From contig JAJECR010000221.1 in the NCBI GenBank assembly GCA_022821935.1, positions 1 to 16,675 of the forward strand: DNA of 16,675 nucleotides, given 5' to 3'. The stretch's first letter is position 1. Each line of letters starts with the position of its first letter. Shown here in pieces: positions 1 to 6,949 of this stretch. The notes below the pieces were generated by a model. It was not told the DNA's origin and searched no databases. It saw only the letters and a program-made list of their open reading frames with translations. This DNA comes from Candidatus Latescibacterota bacterium (lineage in GTDB: Bacteria; JAAXHH01). The position numbers and the translations under genes are program-made.

Positions 1-687
1 GTCACTGTATACGAACCAGGGGTCTACCTGCGTGATGCCCCGGCGGGTTCAGGTGAACAGAACAGAGATCTCCCCCCGGATATCGCCGCGCAGGTCGGAG
101 GCCGCGGCGGCGGCCCCGGACAGCAAGCCTCGAAGGGCGCACCCGCTTACCGGAAGGGCATGCGTGCCGTCGCGGTCCAGGCGAGCGACCCCGATGGAGA
201 CGGGCTGTCCTACGATCTCTATTTTCGCGGCGAAGCGGAAGCGCTTTGGAAGCTCCTGGACTCGGAACGGCGCGTCCCTTCCTATTCCTGGGACGCCGAG
301 ACCTTTCCGGACGGTAGGTATGTCATCCGCGTCGTTGCCAGCGACGCGCCTTCGAATCCGCCGGACCAGGCGCTGGAGGCGGAATACCTCAGCGAACCGT
401 TCCTGGTGGACAACACCGGTCCGCTGGTGACCCGGATCGACGTGACGGGAGACGTACTGTCCTTCCTGGTCCGGGACGGCGCAAGTCCCCTGTTTCGGGT
501 CGAATACGCTATTGACGGAGGCGACTGGCGCGTGGTCCACCCCGAGGACGGCGTAACGGACTCGGAGGCGGAGGAATTCGAGATCGCCCTGGAGGGACTG
601 GAAGCCGGCGAACATACCCTCGCCATCCGAGCCAGGGACGCATCCAATAACACGGGTACGGGGAAGCGGGTCGTCACGATCCCCTGA
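1..687 (+). CDS. C-terminal part of a protein with Ig/FnIII-like domains (5' end outside window)
   Basis: The frame is open from base 1 to the TGA at 685-687, so only the last 228 residues are present and the start lies upstream. After a Gly/Pro/Ala-rich linker (about residues 14-50) come two beta-sandwich-like units. The first contains SDPDGDGLSYDLYFRG and FPDGRYVIRVVASD. The second begins at VDNTGP and contains VEYAIDGGDW and GEHTLAIRARDASNNTGT. These are typical of fibronectin III or cadherin/Ig-like modules that close large exported proteins, often after a beta-propeller. No membrane anchor or sorting signal is seen at the C terminus. The substrate or partner cannot be told from this fragment. 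The stop codon overlaps by one base the AGGAGG ribosome site of yebC, which starts 10 bases downstream. The fold class is an inference from motif style; the reading frame itself is secure. Confidence 0.75.
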   Translation, partial: VTVYEPGVYLRDAPAGSGEQNRDLPPDIAAQVGGRGGGPGQQASKGAPAYRKGMRAVAVQASDPDGDGLSYDLYFRGEAEALWKLLDSERRVPSYSWDAETFPDGRYVIRVVASDAPSNPPDQALEAEYLSEPFLVDNTGPLVTRIDVTGDVLSFLVRDGASPLFRVEYAIDGGDWRVVHPEDGVTDSEAEEFEIALEGLEAGEHTLAIRARDASNNTGTGKRVVTIP

Positions 688-697
688 GGAGGCCAAG

Positions 698-1447
698 GTG
701 TCGGGTCATTCCAAGTGGAGTACGATTAAGCGCAAAAAGGAACAGAAAGACGCGGCGCGCGGGAAGATTTTCACCCGGATCGTCAAGGAGATTACCATCG
801 CCGCGCGGCAGGGCGGCGGCTCGGTTGACAGCAACCCCCGGCTCAGGACGGCCGTACTCGCCGCCAAGGCGGAAAACGTGCCCCAGGCCAACATCGACCG
901 GGCCATCGCCCGGGGTACGGGCGAACTGGACGGCGTGCATTACGAGGAACTGGTCTACGAGGGCTACGGGCCGTCCGGCGTGGCGCTGCTGGTGGAAGCG
1001 GTGACGGACAACAAGAACCGCACAACATCCGAGATGCGCCATGCCTTTACCAAGAACGGTGGCAACATGGGGGAAGCGGGTTGCGTGGCCTGGATGTTCG
1101 ACCAGAAGGGCACGATCGTCGTGGACAAGAACGGCGTCGACGAGGACGAGGCCATGATGGTCGCCCTCGACGCCGGCGCGGAAGACATCCTGGACGAGGG
1201 GGATACGCTGGATGTGTTGACCTCCGTTTCAGAATTCGAATCGGTGAGGACCCGGCTCGAGGAGAACGGTTTCGCGCCCTTGCGTGCTGAAATCGGTCGC
1301 ATTCCGCAGTCGACCGTGGCGGTCGCGGGAAAGGAAGCGGAACAGCTTCTCCGGTTGATGGAGGTCCTTGAAGACCACGACGACGTCCAGCATGTCTATG
1401 CCAATTTCGACATGGACGACAGGATGCTGGAGGAGATGAACGGGTAG
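698..1447 (+). CDS. yebC: YebC/PmpR (TACO1) family protein
   Basis: A 249-residue protein of normal length for the family. It starts with the diagnostic MSGHSKWSTIKRKKEQKDAA and continues with RIVKEITIAARQGG, the conserved YEGYGPSGVALLVEA and an acidic C-terminal region. The family is annotated as a DNA-binding transcription regulator. Some members are instead reported to help ribosomes translate difficult (for example proline-rich) stretches, as mitochondrial TACO1 does, so the molecular role here is open. The start is GTG at 698, fixed by the family N terminus and by AGGAGG at 687-692. It is the first gene of the common yebC-ruvC-ruvA-ruvB arrangement, with ruvC only 9 bases downstream, which suggests one transcript. 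Family assignment is very secure. Confidence 0.96.
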   Translation: MSGHSKWSTIKRKKEQKDAARGKIFTRIVKEITIAARQGGGSVDSNPRLRTAVLAAKAENVPQANIDRAIARGTGELDGVHYEELVYEGYGPSGVALLVEAVTDNKNRTTSEMRHAFTKNGGNMGEAGCVAWMFDQKGTIVVDKNGVDEDEAMMVALDAGAEDILDEGDTLDVLTSVSEFESVRTRLEENGFAPLRAEIGRIPQSTVAVAGKEAEQLLRLMEVLEDHDDVQHVYANFDMDDRMLEEMNG

Positions 1448-1456
1448 CGGGTATTC

Positions 1457-1957
1457 ATGGTCATCCTCGGAATCGACCCGGGCAGCGTGATTACGGGTTA
1501 CGGTGTGATCGACGCCCGGGGCAGGCAGTGCCGGCTGTTGGACCAGGGCGTGTTGCGTCCGGGATCGCGGAAGGTCCTCGCGGACCGGCTAAAGGTCATC
1601 TACGACGGCCTGTGCGAGGTCATAGACCGAAACCGGCCGGAACTGGTGGCCGTCGAGACCGCCTTCGGCGGACGGTTTCCCAAGGCGGCCCTCGTTCTGG
1701 GACACGCCCGCGGGGTGGCGCTCCTGGCCGCGGCGAACCGGGGACTGCAGGTCTGGGAATACGCGCCGCGCGAAGTGAAGATGGCCATCGTCCGTGCGGG
1801 CGGCGCGTCGAAGCAGCAGGTGCAGTTCATGGTACGGGCCATGCTTGAACTCGGCCGCGAAACCATGCCGGAAGACGCGTCGGACGCGCTGGCGGTCGCC
1901 CTCTGTCACCATCACAGGATATCCGGAAGGATCAAGGCGGTTGATCGCATTCGTTGA
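1457..1957 (+). CDS. ruvC: Holliday junction endonuclease RuvC
   Basis: A 166-residue cytoplasmic nuclease that cuts Holliday junctions symmetrically, acting with RuvA and RuvB in recombinational repair. It has an RNase H-like fold. The four expected acidic catalytic residues are visible: Asp7 in GIDPG, Glu67 in VAVETAF, and Asp140 and Asp143 in EDASDALAVA. The middle segment LGHARGVALLAAANRG and YAPREVKMAIVRAGGASKQQ are also family-typical. The loop after Glu67 reads GGRFPKAAL, where many homologues have a form of FxGKNxxSAL; this is a mild lineage variation. It lies 9 bases after yebC, and its last 17 bases overlap the start of ruvA. Length and motifs are complete, so it should be active. 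Confidence 0.97.
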   Translation: MVILGIDPGSVITGYGVIDARGRQCRLLDQGVLRPGSRKVLADRLKVIYDGLCEVIDRNRPELVAVETAFGGRFPKAALVLGHARGVALLAAANRGLQVWEYAPREVKMAIVRAGGASKQQVQFMVRAMLELGRETMPEDASDALAVALCHHHRISGRIKAVDRIR

Positions 1958-2549
1958 AGGCGAACTGATCGACAAGCGGCTCGACGGCATCACGGTGGCC
2001 GTCGGCGGTATGGGCCTGTCCATGGACGTTCCCCTGTCCACCTTACAGGCCCTGGGTCCGCCGCGCTCCCGCGTTCGCGTGGAAACGGTGCTCCACACGC
2101 GGGAAGACGGCATGCAGCTATACGGGTTCGCGACCGCGGAGGAGAAGCGCCTCTTCGAAGTGCTCATCACCCTGCCCGGCATCGGTCCCGGCGTGGCTCT
2201 GAACATCCTTTCCGGCGCAACGGTCGCCGAGTTCACCGCCGCGATCATCAACGAAGACATCGGCAAGCTGGTCTCGCTGCCAAAGATCGGGCGAAAGACC
2301 GCGCAGCGGCTGATCATGGAACTGCGCGACAAGCTGGCCTCCATGGATACCGGCGGGGCGGAGACGCTACCCGTGGCGGCGACGGGAGAGGCGCCGGAGG
2401 TGGACGACGCGATCAAGGGCCTGGTGGCCCTGGGCATGGATCATCCGGAAGCGCGCCGGCTCGTCGTCCGGGTGATGTCCGAGAGCTCGCAGACGCTCTC
2501 GACGGAAGAGATCATGCGTTTGGCGCTGCGGAACCAGGGAGGACCGTAG
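1941..2549 (+). CDS. ruvA: Holliday junction branch migration protein RuvA (TTG start)
   Basis: RuvA binds the four-way junction as a tetramer and loads the RuvB motor. The TTG at 1941 gives the typical N terminus MIAFVEGELIDKR and a 202-residue protein, the usual RuvA size. GGAAGG at 1925-1930 lies 10 bases upstream. The frame stays open upstream to an ATG at 1794, but that extension would lie inside ruvC and has no family support. The domains are an N-terminal OB fold (about 1-62), with Glu55-Asp56 at the acidic-pin positions known from E. coli, then two helix-hairpin-helix motifs (LPGIGPGVALNILS near 78-91 and LPKIGRKTAQRL near 113-124), a flexible linker, and the C-terminal RuvB-binding domain (about 150-200). 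It overlaps ruvC by 17 bases and its TAG directly abuts the ruvB ATG, so translation is probably coupled. Confidence 0.95.
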   Translation: MIAFVEGELIDKRLDGITVAVGGMGLSMDVPLSTLQALGPPRSRVRVETVLHTREDGMQLYGFATAEEKRLFEVLITLPGIGPGVALNILSGATVAEFTAAIINEDIGKLVSLPKIGRKTAQRLIMELRDKLASMDTGGAETLPVAATGEAPEVDDAIKGLVALGMDHPEARRLVVRVMSESSQTLSTEEIMRLALRNQGGP

Positions 2550-3584
2550 ATGGACGAACGGGACTACCCGTTGACCGACCCCGACCGGTTCAATGAGGAT
2601 ACCGAGTTCGATCGCGTTCTGCGGCCCGGCCGGTTCGACGAATTCCCCGGCCAGGAAAAGGCCAAGGCGGAGCTGCAACTGTATATCGAGGCCGCGAAGA
2701 CCCGGGGTGAGAACCACATCGACCACGTGCTGCTCCACGGCCCGCCGGGACTGGGCAAAACCACGCTGGCCACCATACTCGCCAACGAAATGGGCGTGGA
2801 AATCCGGCAGACCGCGGGTCCGGTGCTGGACAAGCCGGCCGACCTGGCGGGCCTGCTGACCAACCTGCAGCCGGGCGACGTGTTCTTCATCGACGAGATA
2901 CATCGTCTGAACCACGTCGTGGAAGAACACATGTACGCGGCGATGGAGGATTTCAAGATCGACATCCTGGTGGACCGCGGACCGAACGCCCGCTCTCTTT
3001 CCCTCATCCTGGACCACTTTACCCTGGTCGGCGCGACGACGCGCACCGGACTGATGACGGCGCCGCTCCTGGCGCGTTTCGGCATCCCCATCCGTCTGGA
3101 TTTCTACACGCCGGACGAATTGTTCCTGATCGTCACGCGGGCGGCCGAAATCATCGGCGTCGAGGCCGATGAAGACGGGGCGATGGAGATCGCCCGGAGA
3201 TCACGGGGGACGCCCCGCATCGCCAACCGGTACCTGAAGCGGGTGCGGGACTACGCCCAGGTAAAAAGCGATGGACGCATTACCGGGAAAACCGCGCAGG
3301 CCGCTTTCGATATGCTGGGCGTGGACCACATGGGCCTGGACGACATGAACCGGCTGATTCTCACGACCATCATCGAGAAGTACGAGGGCGGTCCCGTGGG
3401 CCTGAACACACTGGCCGTGGCCGTGGGCGAGGAGAGCGGAACGCTCGAGGAGGTATACGAGCCTTTTCTCATCGTCCAGGGCCTGATCAATAGAACGCCC
3501 CGCGGCAGAGTGGCTACCGAACTGGCGTACGGGCACCTGGGATTCACCGCGAACAAGAGGTCGCAGTCAGGTCTGTTCGACTGA
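2550..3584 (+). CDS. ruvB: Holliday junction branch migration helicase RuvB
   Basis: A 344-residue AAA+ ATPase that forms the hexameric motor driving branch migration on RuvA-bound junctions. Visible motifs are the N-terminal LRPGRFDEFPGQ, Walker A GPPGLGKT (64-71), Walker B FFIDEIH (112-118), sensor 1 GATTR (161-165), the arginine-finger Arg176 in ARFGI, and sensor 2 in RGTPRIANR. The winged-helix end contains GGPVGLNTLA and RTPRGRVAT. One oddity: E. coli has SPLRDRFG with two arginines, while here it is APLLARFG. The first Arg is replaced by Leu, and the second, which aligns with the E. coli Arg174 finger, is kept. The ATG follows the ruvA stop without a gap. Complete and expected to be functional. 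Confidence 0.98.
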   Translation: MDERDYPLTDPDRFNEDTEFDRVLRPGRFDEFPGQEKAKAELQLYIEAAKTRGENHIDHVLLHGPPGLGKTTLATILANEMGVEIRQTAGPVLDKPADLAGLLTNLQPGDVFFIDEIHRLNHVVEEHMYAAMEDFKIDILVDRGPNARSLSLILDHFTLVGATTRTGLMTAPLLARFGIPIRLDFYTPDELFLIVTRAAEIIGVEADEDGAMEIARRSRGTPRIANRYLKRVRDYAQVKSDGRITGKTAQAAFDMLGVDHMGLDDMNRLILTTIIEKYEGGPVGLNTLAVAVGEESGTLEEVYEPFLIVQGLINRTPRGRVATELAYGHLGFTANKRSQSGLFD

Positions 3585-3748
3585 CGGCCAGCAGGACACG
3601 CGCCGCCTCGTGCCGGCCGGAACGGGGCCGCCGCGAGCAGGAATGAGGCGCACCGCCGTGAGCCGGCGACCGTCCGATTCCCGGCGCAGGCCGCTCCACC
3701 ATCTCCGGTCTGTCTCCGGCCCGCGCAGGCCCGAGTTACCGATCACCC
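3585..3748 (+). other. Intergenic region ruvB-queA, no clear signal
   Basis: This is 164 bases of very GC-rich sequence between ruvB and queA. It contains no credible promoter hexamers, no terminator with a T-run, and no preQ1-riboswitch-like element. The queA frame has stop codons in this stretch (at 3644 and 3659). A different frame is open right through it, but that looks like a GC-bias shadow. I see nothing functional here. Confidence 0.5.
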
Positions 3749-4816
3749 GTGAATCTAGCAGAATTCGACTATTCGCTGCCCGACAACCTGATCGCCCAGT
3801 ATCCCGCCGAGCCCCGCGACGCGTCCCGGTTGATGGTGGTGCACCGGCGCGGCGGAGCGATCGAACACCGGGTTTTCCGGGACATCGCCGACTACCTGGC
3901 CCCGGCAGACACGCTGGTGCTCAACCGGACGCGGGTGATTTCCGCCAGGCTTCGGGGAGTGCGGCCGGAAACCGGCGGCCGTGTGGAAGTCGTGCTGGTC
4001 CGCCCGGTCCGCCCGGTCCGAGATGGGTCCCCATCCCGCTGGGAGGCCCTGTTGAAACCGGGCGCCCGGCTTGCAAAAGGCACGCGCCTGGAGCTGGAGG
4101 GCGGGGCCCTGGCCGCCACCGTGGAGGACGACCCCGGCCAGGACATACGCCTCATTCGTTTCGCCGGGAACGTGGACGTGCCCCGGGTCATCGAACAGGT
4201 GGGCGGTACGCCGCTGCCACCCTATATTCGACGCGCCCCGGACGCGTCCGACCGGGACCGTTATCAGACCGTCTACGCGGAGGAGTACGGTGCCGTGGCC
4301 GCGCCGACGGCCGGCCTGCATTTCACGGCGCCCCTGCTGGACCGCATCCGGGCGCGGGGTACGGCCGTCGTCCCGATCCTGCTCCATGTCGGACCTGGAA
4401 CGTTCCAGCCGATCCGCTCCGATGCCGTGGAGGACCACGAAATGGACGAAGAGTATTACCGTGTCGAGGCGCGCGAAGCGGAGACCATTCGGCGAAGACG
4501 GGGCGCGGGCCGCGTGGTGGCCGTCGGCACCACGGCCGTGCGCACCCTGGAGACGATCGCGGGCGGACCGGGCGAACCAGGCGGGCCAGGACTCGAAGCG
4601 CGCCTATACGAGGGCCGCACCCGGTGTTTCATCTATCCTCCCTACGATTTCCGGCTGGTCGACGCGCTGCTGACCAATTTCCACCTGCCGAAGTCGACGC
4701 TCCTGTTGCTGGTCAGCGCCTTCGCGGGAAGGGAGTTGATCCTTTCCGCCTACGAGGAAGCGGTCAGGGAGAAATACCGGTTCTACAGTTATGGCGACGC
4801 CATGCTAATCGTCTGA
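3749..4816 (+). CDS. queA: S-adenosylmethionine:tRNA ribosyltransferase-isomerase QueA
   Basis: QueA moves the ribosyl part of SAM onto the preQ1 base in tRNA (G34 position) to make epoxyqueuosine. The protein has 355 residues, slightly longer than common homologues. Conserved blocks are FDYSLPDNLIAQYPAEPRDA at the N terminus, LVLNRTRVISARL, VGGTPLPPYI, APTAGLHFT, LHVGPGTFQP, VGTTAVRTLE, and LLTNFHLPKSTLLLLVSAFAG followed by YSYGDAMLIV at the end. The GTG at 3749 gives the family N terminus (MNLAEFDYSL). No good ribosome site is seen before it, and no other usable start exists in frame. Two extra loops explain the added length: an Arg-Pro-Val repeat at residues 83-91 and a Gly-Pro-rich loop at 272-281. 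Both are probably surface loops. It is followed 13 bases later by ispD. Confidence 0.96.
   Translation: MNLAEFDYSLPDNLIAQYPAEPRDASRLMVVHRRGGAIEHRVFRDIADYLAPADTLVLNRTRVISARLRGVRPETGGRVEVVLVRPVRPVRDGSPSRWEALLKPGARLAKGTRLELEGGALAATVEDDPGQDIRLIRFAGNVDVPRVIEQVGGTPLPPYIRRAPDASDRDRYQTVYAEEYGAVAAPTAGLHFTAPLLDRIRARGTAVVPILLHVGPGTFQPIRSDAVEDHEMDEEYYRVEAREAETIRRRRGAGRVVAVGTTAVRTLETIAGGPGEPGGPGLEARLYEGRTRCFIYPPYDFRLVDALLTNFHLPKSTLLLLVSAFAGRELILSAYEEAVREKYRFYSYGDAMLIV
3997..4020 (+). repeat. 9-bp tandem repeat inside queA
   Basis: The 9-base unit GGTCCGCCC occurs twice and is followed by a partial third copy, GGTCCG. It encodes the alternating Val-Arg-Pro stretch at QueA residues 83-91. The repeat is in frame, so copy-number change would add or remove three residues without a frameshift. 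Confidence 0.7.
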
Positions 4817-4829
4817 GGAGGACGAGGCG

Positions 4830-5528
4830 TTGAAACCCGTCATGGCCATCATCCCCGCCGCCGGCCAGGGCCTGCGCATGCGGTCGGATACGGAGAAGCC
4901 GTACATCACGATCGGCGACAGGTCGGTCCTGGCCCACACCCTGTCCGTTTTCGAGGCGTGTCCGGCCGTGGACGGATACGTGCTGGTGGTGGAGCCGTCC
5001 CGGGTAGCGTCCTGCAGGGCCCATCTTTCACAGACGGACGACACCTACCCGAAGCTCGCGAACGTGATCGCCGGCGGAAGCACGCGCCAGGAGTCGGTCT
5101 ACCTCGGACTGATGGCCCTTGACGCCGGCACCGGGTCCGTGCTGATTCATGATGCGGCGCGGCCCTGCGTCCAGCAGGACGCCCTTGAAGCGTCCGTCCA
5201 CGGGTGCGTCCGGTACGGTGCGGTGATCTCAGCCACCCCGTCCACGGATACGCTGAAGATCATCCGGGACGGAAGGGTCGAGGCGACGCCGGACCGGTCG
5301 ACGCTGTGGCGGGCGCAGACGCCCCAGACCTTCCCGTACCGGGTCCTGCGGACGGCCCATGAACAGGCGCGGGAGGAGGGCTATGTGGGGACGGACGACG
5401 CCGAACTGGTGGAACGGGCCGGATACGTGGTGCGGGTGCTGGAAGGCACCCCGGACAACATAAAGCTTACGACGGCCGAAGACCTGGAAGTCGCGGAGCG
5501 CATATTGCGGCGCCAGGGGCGTATCTGA
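4830..5528 (+). CDS. ispD: 2-C-methyl-D-erythritol 4-phosphate cytidylyltransferase IspD
   Basis: IspD joins CTP and MEP to make CDP-methylerythritol, the third step of the non-mevalonate (MEP) isoprenoid pathway. The 232 residues have the expected single Rossmann-like nucleotidyltransferase fold. Visible motifs are the nucleotide-binding IIPAAGQGLRM with the following KP, GGSTRQESVYLGL, IHDAARPCV, TPSTDTLK, WRAQTPQTFPY and TDDAELVERAG. The TTG at 4830 is chosen because AGGAGG (4816-4821) lies 8 bases upstream. An ATG at 4842 would still leave the core intact but fits that site worse. It sits between queA (13 bases) and ispF (39 bases). IspD and IspF are separate proteins here, unlike the IspDF fusions of some bacteria. 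Confidence 0.95.
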   Translation: MKPVMAIIPAAGQGLRMRSDTEKPYITIGDRSVLAHTLSVFEACPAVDGYVLVVEPSRVASCRAHLSQTDDTYPKLANVIAGGSTRQESVYLGLMALDAGTGSVLIHDAARPCVQQDALEASVHGCVRYGAVISATPSTDTLKIIRDGRVEATPDRSTLWRAQTPQTFPYRVLRTAHEQAREEGYVGTDDAELVERAGYVVRVLEGTPDNIKLTTAEDLEVAERILRRQGRI

Positions 5529-5567
5529 CCGTGGAGCATCCGAACGATCGATATACGAGGCCCGGCC

Positions 5568-6059
5568 ATGGATGACATACGCGTAGGAACCGGCTACGAC
5601 GTCCACGCATTCGCGGAAGGCAGGCCCTGCGTCCTGGGCGGCGTGGCCATTCCCCACGAACGCGGGCTGCAGGGCCATTCTGACGCGGATGTGCTTTCAC
5701 ACGCCATAGGCGACGCCCTTCTGGGCGCCGCCGCGCTGGGCGATATCGGAAAACACTTCCCGGATGATGACGAGCAATACAGGGATATTTCCAGTCTCGT
5801 CCTGCTCGAACGGATTGTTGACGCACTGGGCGAATCGGGTTATACTGTATCGAATGTGGACGCCACCGTTGTCGCGGAGCGTCCGAAACTGTCGTCCTAC
5901 GTGCCGCTGATGCGCAGCAGGATCGGCGCGGCCCTCGGATTGCCGGACGATCGCGTGTCGGTCAAGGCCACGACTTCCGAAAGACTTGGATTCACCGGAC
6001 GGGAAGAAGGTATCGCGGCCCACGCCGTAGTGCTGATCCGTACTGCTGACGGCGGATGA
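5568..6059 (+). CDS. ispF: 2-C-methyl-D-erythritol 2,4-cyclodiphosphate synthase IspF
   Basis: IspF cyclises CDP-methylerythritol 2-phosphate to MEcPP with loss of CMP, two steps after IspD; the kinase IspE between them is not in this window. The 163 residues match the family size. The metal ligands are visible as Asp11 and His13 in GTGYDVHAF and His45 in SHAIGDALLGAAALGDIG. HSDAD (37-41), the conserved DATVVAERPKL and the C-terminal TTSERLGFTGREEGIAAHAV are also present. The ATG at 5568 has an AGG 7 bases upstream. IspF normally works as a homotrimer in the cytoplasm. It lies 39 bases after ispD, consistent with co-transcription. Confidence 0.97.
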   Translation: MDDIRVGTGYDVHAFAEGRPCVLGGVAIPHERGLQGHSDADVLSHAIGDALLGAAALGDIGKHFPDDDEQYRDISSLVLLERIVDALGESGYTVSNVDATVVAERPKLSSYVPLMRSRIGAALGLPDDRVSVKATTSERLGFTGREEGIAAHAVVLIRTADGG

Positions 6060-6063
6060 AGCG

Positions 6064-6104
6064 AGTTATCGAGCGCGGACCGTTTTTATGATCCGCGTGG
6101 TCCG
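6064..6104 (+). promoter_or_regulatory. Overlapping inverted repeats and a possible -10 box upstream of parA
   Basis: Between ispF and parA, CGCGGA (6074-6079) can pair with TCCGCG (6092-6097), or the overlapping CGGACC (6076-6081) can pair with GGTCCG (6099-6104). The two stems share left-arm bases, so they exclude each other. The loop holds a T-run and TATGAT (6087-6092), one mismatch from a -10 consensus, but no good -35 box is seen. This could be a weak promoter or a small structured leader for parAB; the function is not shown. Confidence 0.25.
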
Positions 6105-6145
6105 ACTGGGCTGCCCGGGCTGTCCGCGCCGCCGTGGAGTATTTC

Positions 6146-6949
6146 ATGGGCAAGGTCATTTCGATTGCGAACCAGAAGGGCGGGGTCGGCAAGACGACAA
6201 CGTCGGTCAACCTGTCCGCCTGCCTGGGCGTCGCGGAAAAGAAGACCCTGCTGGTCGATCTGGATCCGCAGTCGAACGCCACGTCGGGGCTCGGACTGCA
6301 CGACCGGACGCTGGACGCGACGATTTACGAGATCCTGCTGGACGAGCGCCCCATCGAGGAAGCCGTGCAGCAGACCGAGATCCCCTCGCTCCACGTCGTC
6401 CCGGCCCATCGCCGGCTGGTCGGCGCCGAGATCGAACTGGTGTCGGCCATCGCCCGGGAGCGGAAGCTTGACGACGCGATCAAGCCGATACGCGAAGAAT
6501 ACGAATACATCCTGATCGACTGCCCGCCCTCGCTAAGTCTCCTCACCCTGAACGCGCTGACTGCCGCAGATTCGGTGTTGATACCCATACAGTGCGAGTA
6601 CTATGCCCTCGAGGGACTCGGGCAACTGCTCAATTCGATCCGCAAGATCCAGAAGCACCTGAACCGGAACCTGAAGATAGAAGGCATCCTCCTGACGATG
6701 TACGACAAACGGCTCAATCTCTCGAGACAGATCGAGGCGGAAGCCAAGCAGTACTTCGCGGACAAGGTCTACCAGACCACGATCCCGAGAAACGTCCGGT
6801 TGAGCGAGGCGCCGAGTTTCGGCAGCCCGATCATCCTCTACGATATTCTCTCGTCGGGAGCGGAAAGCTATATGAATCTAGCCAGAGAGGTGATGGCCAA
6901 TGGCAGCCAGGAAAGTGCTGGGACGGGGGCTGGAAGCGCTGATTCCTGA
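6146..6949 (+). CDS. parA: Chromosome partitioning ATPase ParA (Soj)
   Basis: ParA binds DNA non-specifically as an ATP dimer and, stimulated by ParB, moves the origin region during segregation. It is a deviant Walker A protein: KGGVGKTT at residues 11-18 with signature Lys11, then LLVDLDPQSNATSGLG and the Walker B-like LIDCPPSLSLLTLNAL. The C-terminal half contains VLIPIQCEYYALEGL and TIPRNVRLSEAPSFG, both standard for chromosomal Soj proteins. The ATG at 6146 is preferred because GGAG (6136-6139) lies 6 bases upstream; an in-frame GTG at 6134 would add four residues but has no ribosome site. This gives 267 residues. Its end overlaps parB by 50 bases, so the two are surely co-expressed. Confidence 0.95.
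   Translation: MGKVISIANQKGGVGKTTTSVNLSACLGVAEKKTLLVDLDPQSNATSGLGLHDRTLDATIYEILLDERPIEEAVQQTEIPSLHVVPAHRRLVGAEIELVSAIARERKLDDAIKPIREEYEYILIDCPPSLSLLTLNALTAADSVLIPIQCEYYALEGLGQLLNSIRKIQKHLNRNLKIEGILLTMYDKRLNLSRQIEAEAKQYFADKVYQTTIPRNVRLSEAPSFGSPIILYDILSSGAESYMNLAREVMANGSQESAGTGAGSADS

Noticed and set aside
1794..1940. N-terminal extension of ruvA from an ATG at 1794
   Set aside because: It lies inside ruvC, is unlike any RuvA N terminus, and the TTG at 1941 gives the exact family start and length.
3585..3748. preQ1 riboswitch before queA
   Set aside because: The gap is GC-rich and lacks the A-rich tail and short pseudoknot hairpin of preQ1 riboswitches. Such switches usually control preQ1 synthesis or uptake genes.
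3610..4833. A 407-codon open frame overlapping queA in another frame
   Set aside because: Its translation is Arg/Pro/Gly-rich with no recognisable motif, while queA in the other frame has full family conservation. It is a shadow caused by high GC.
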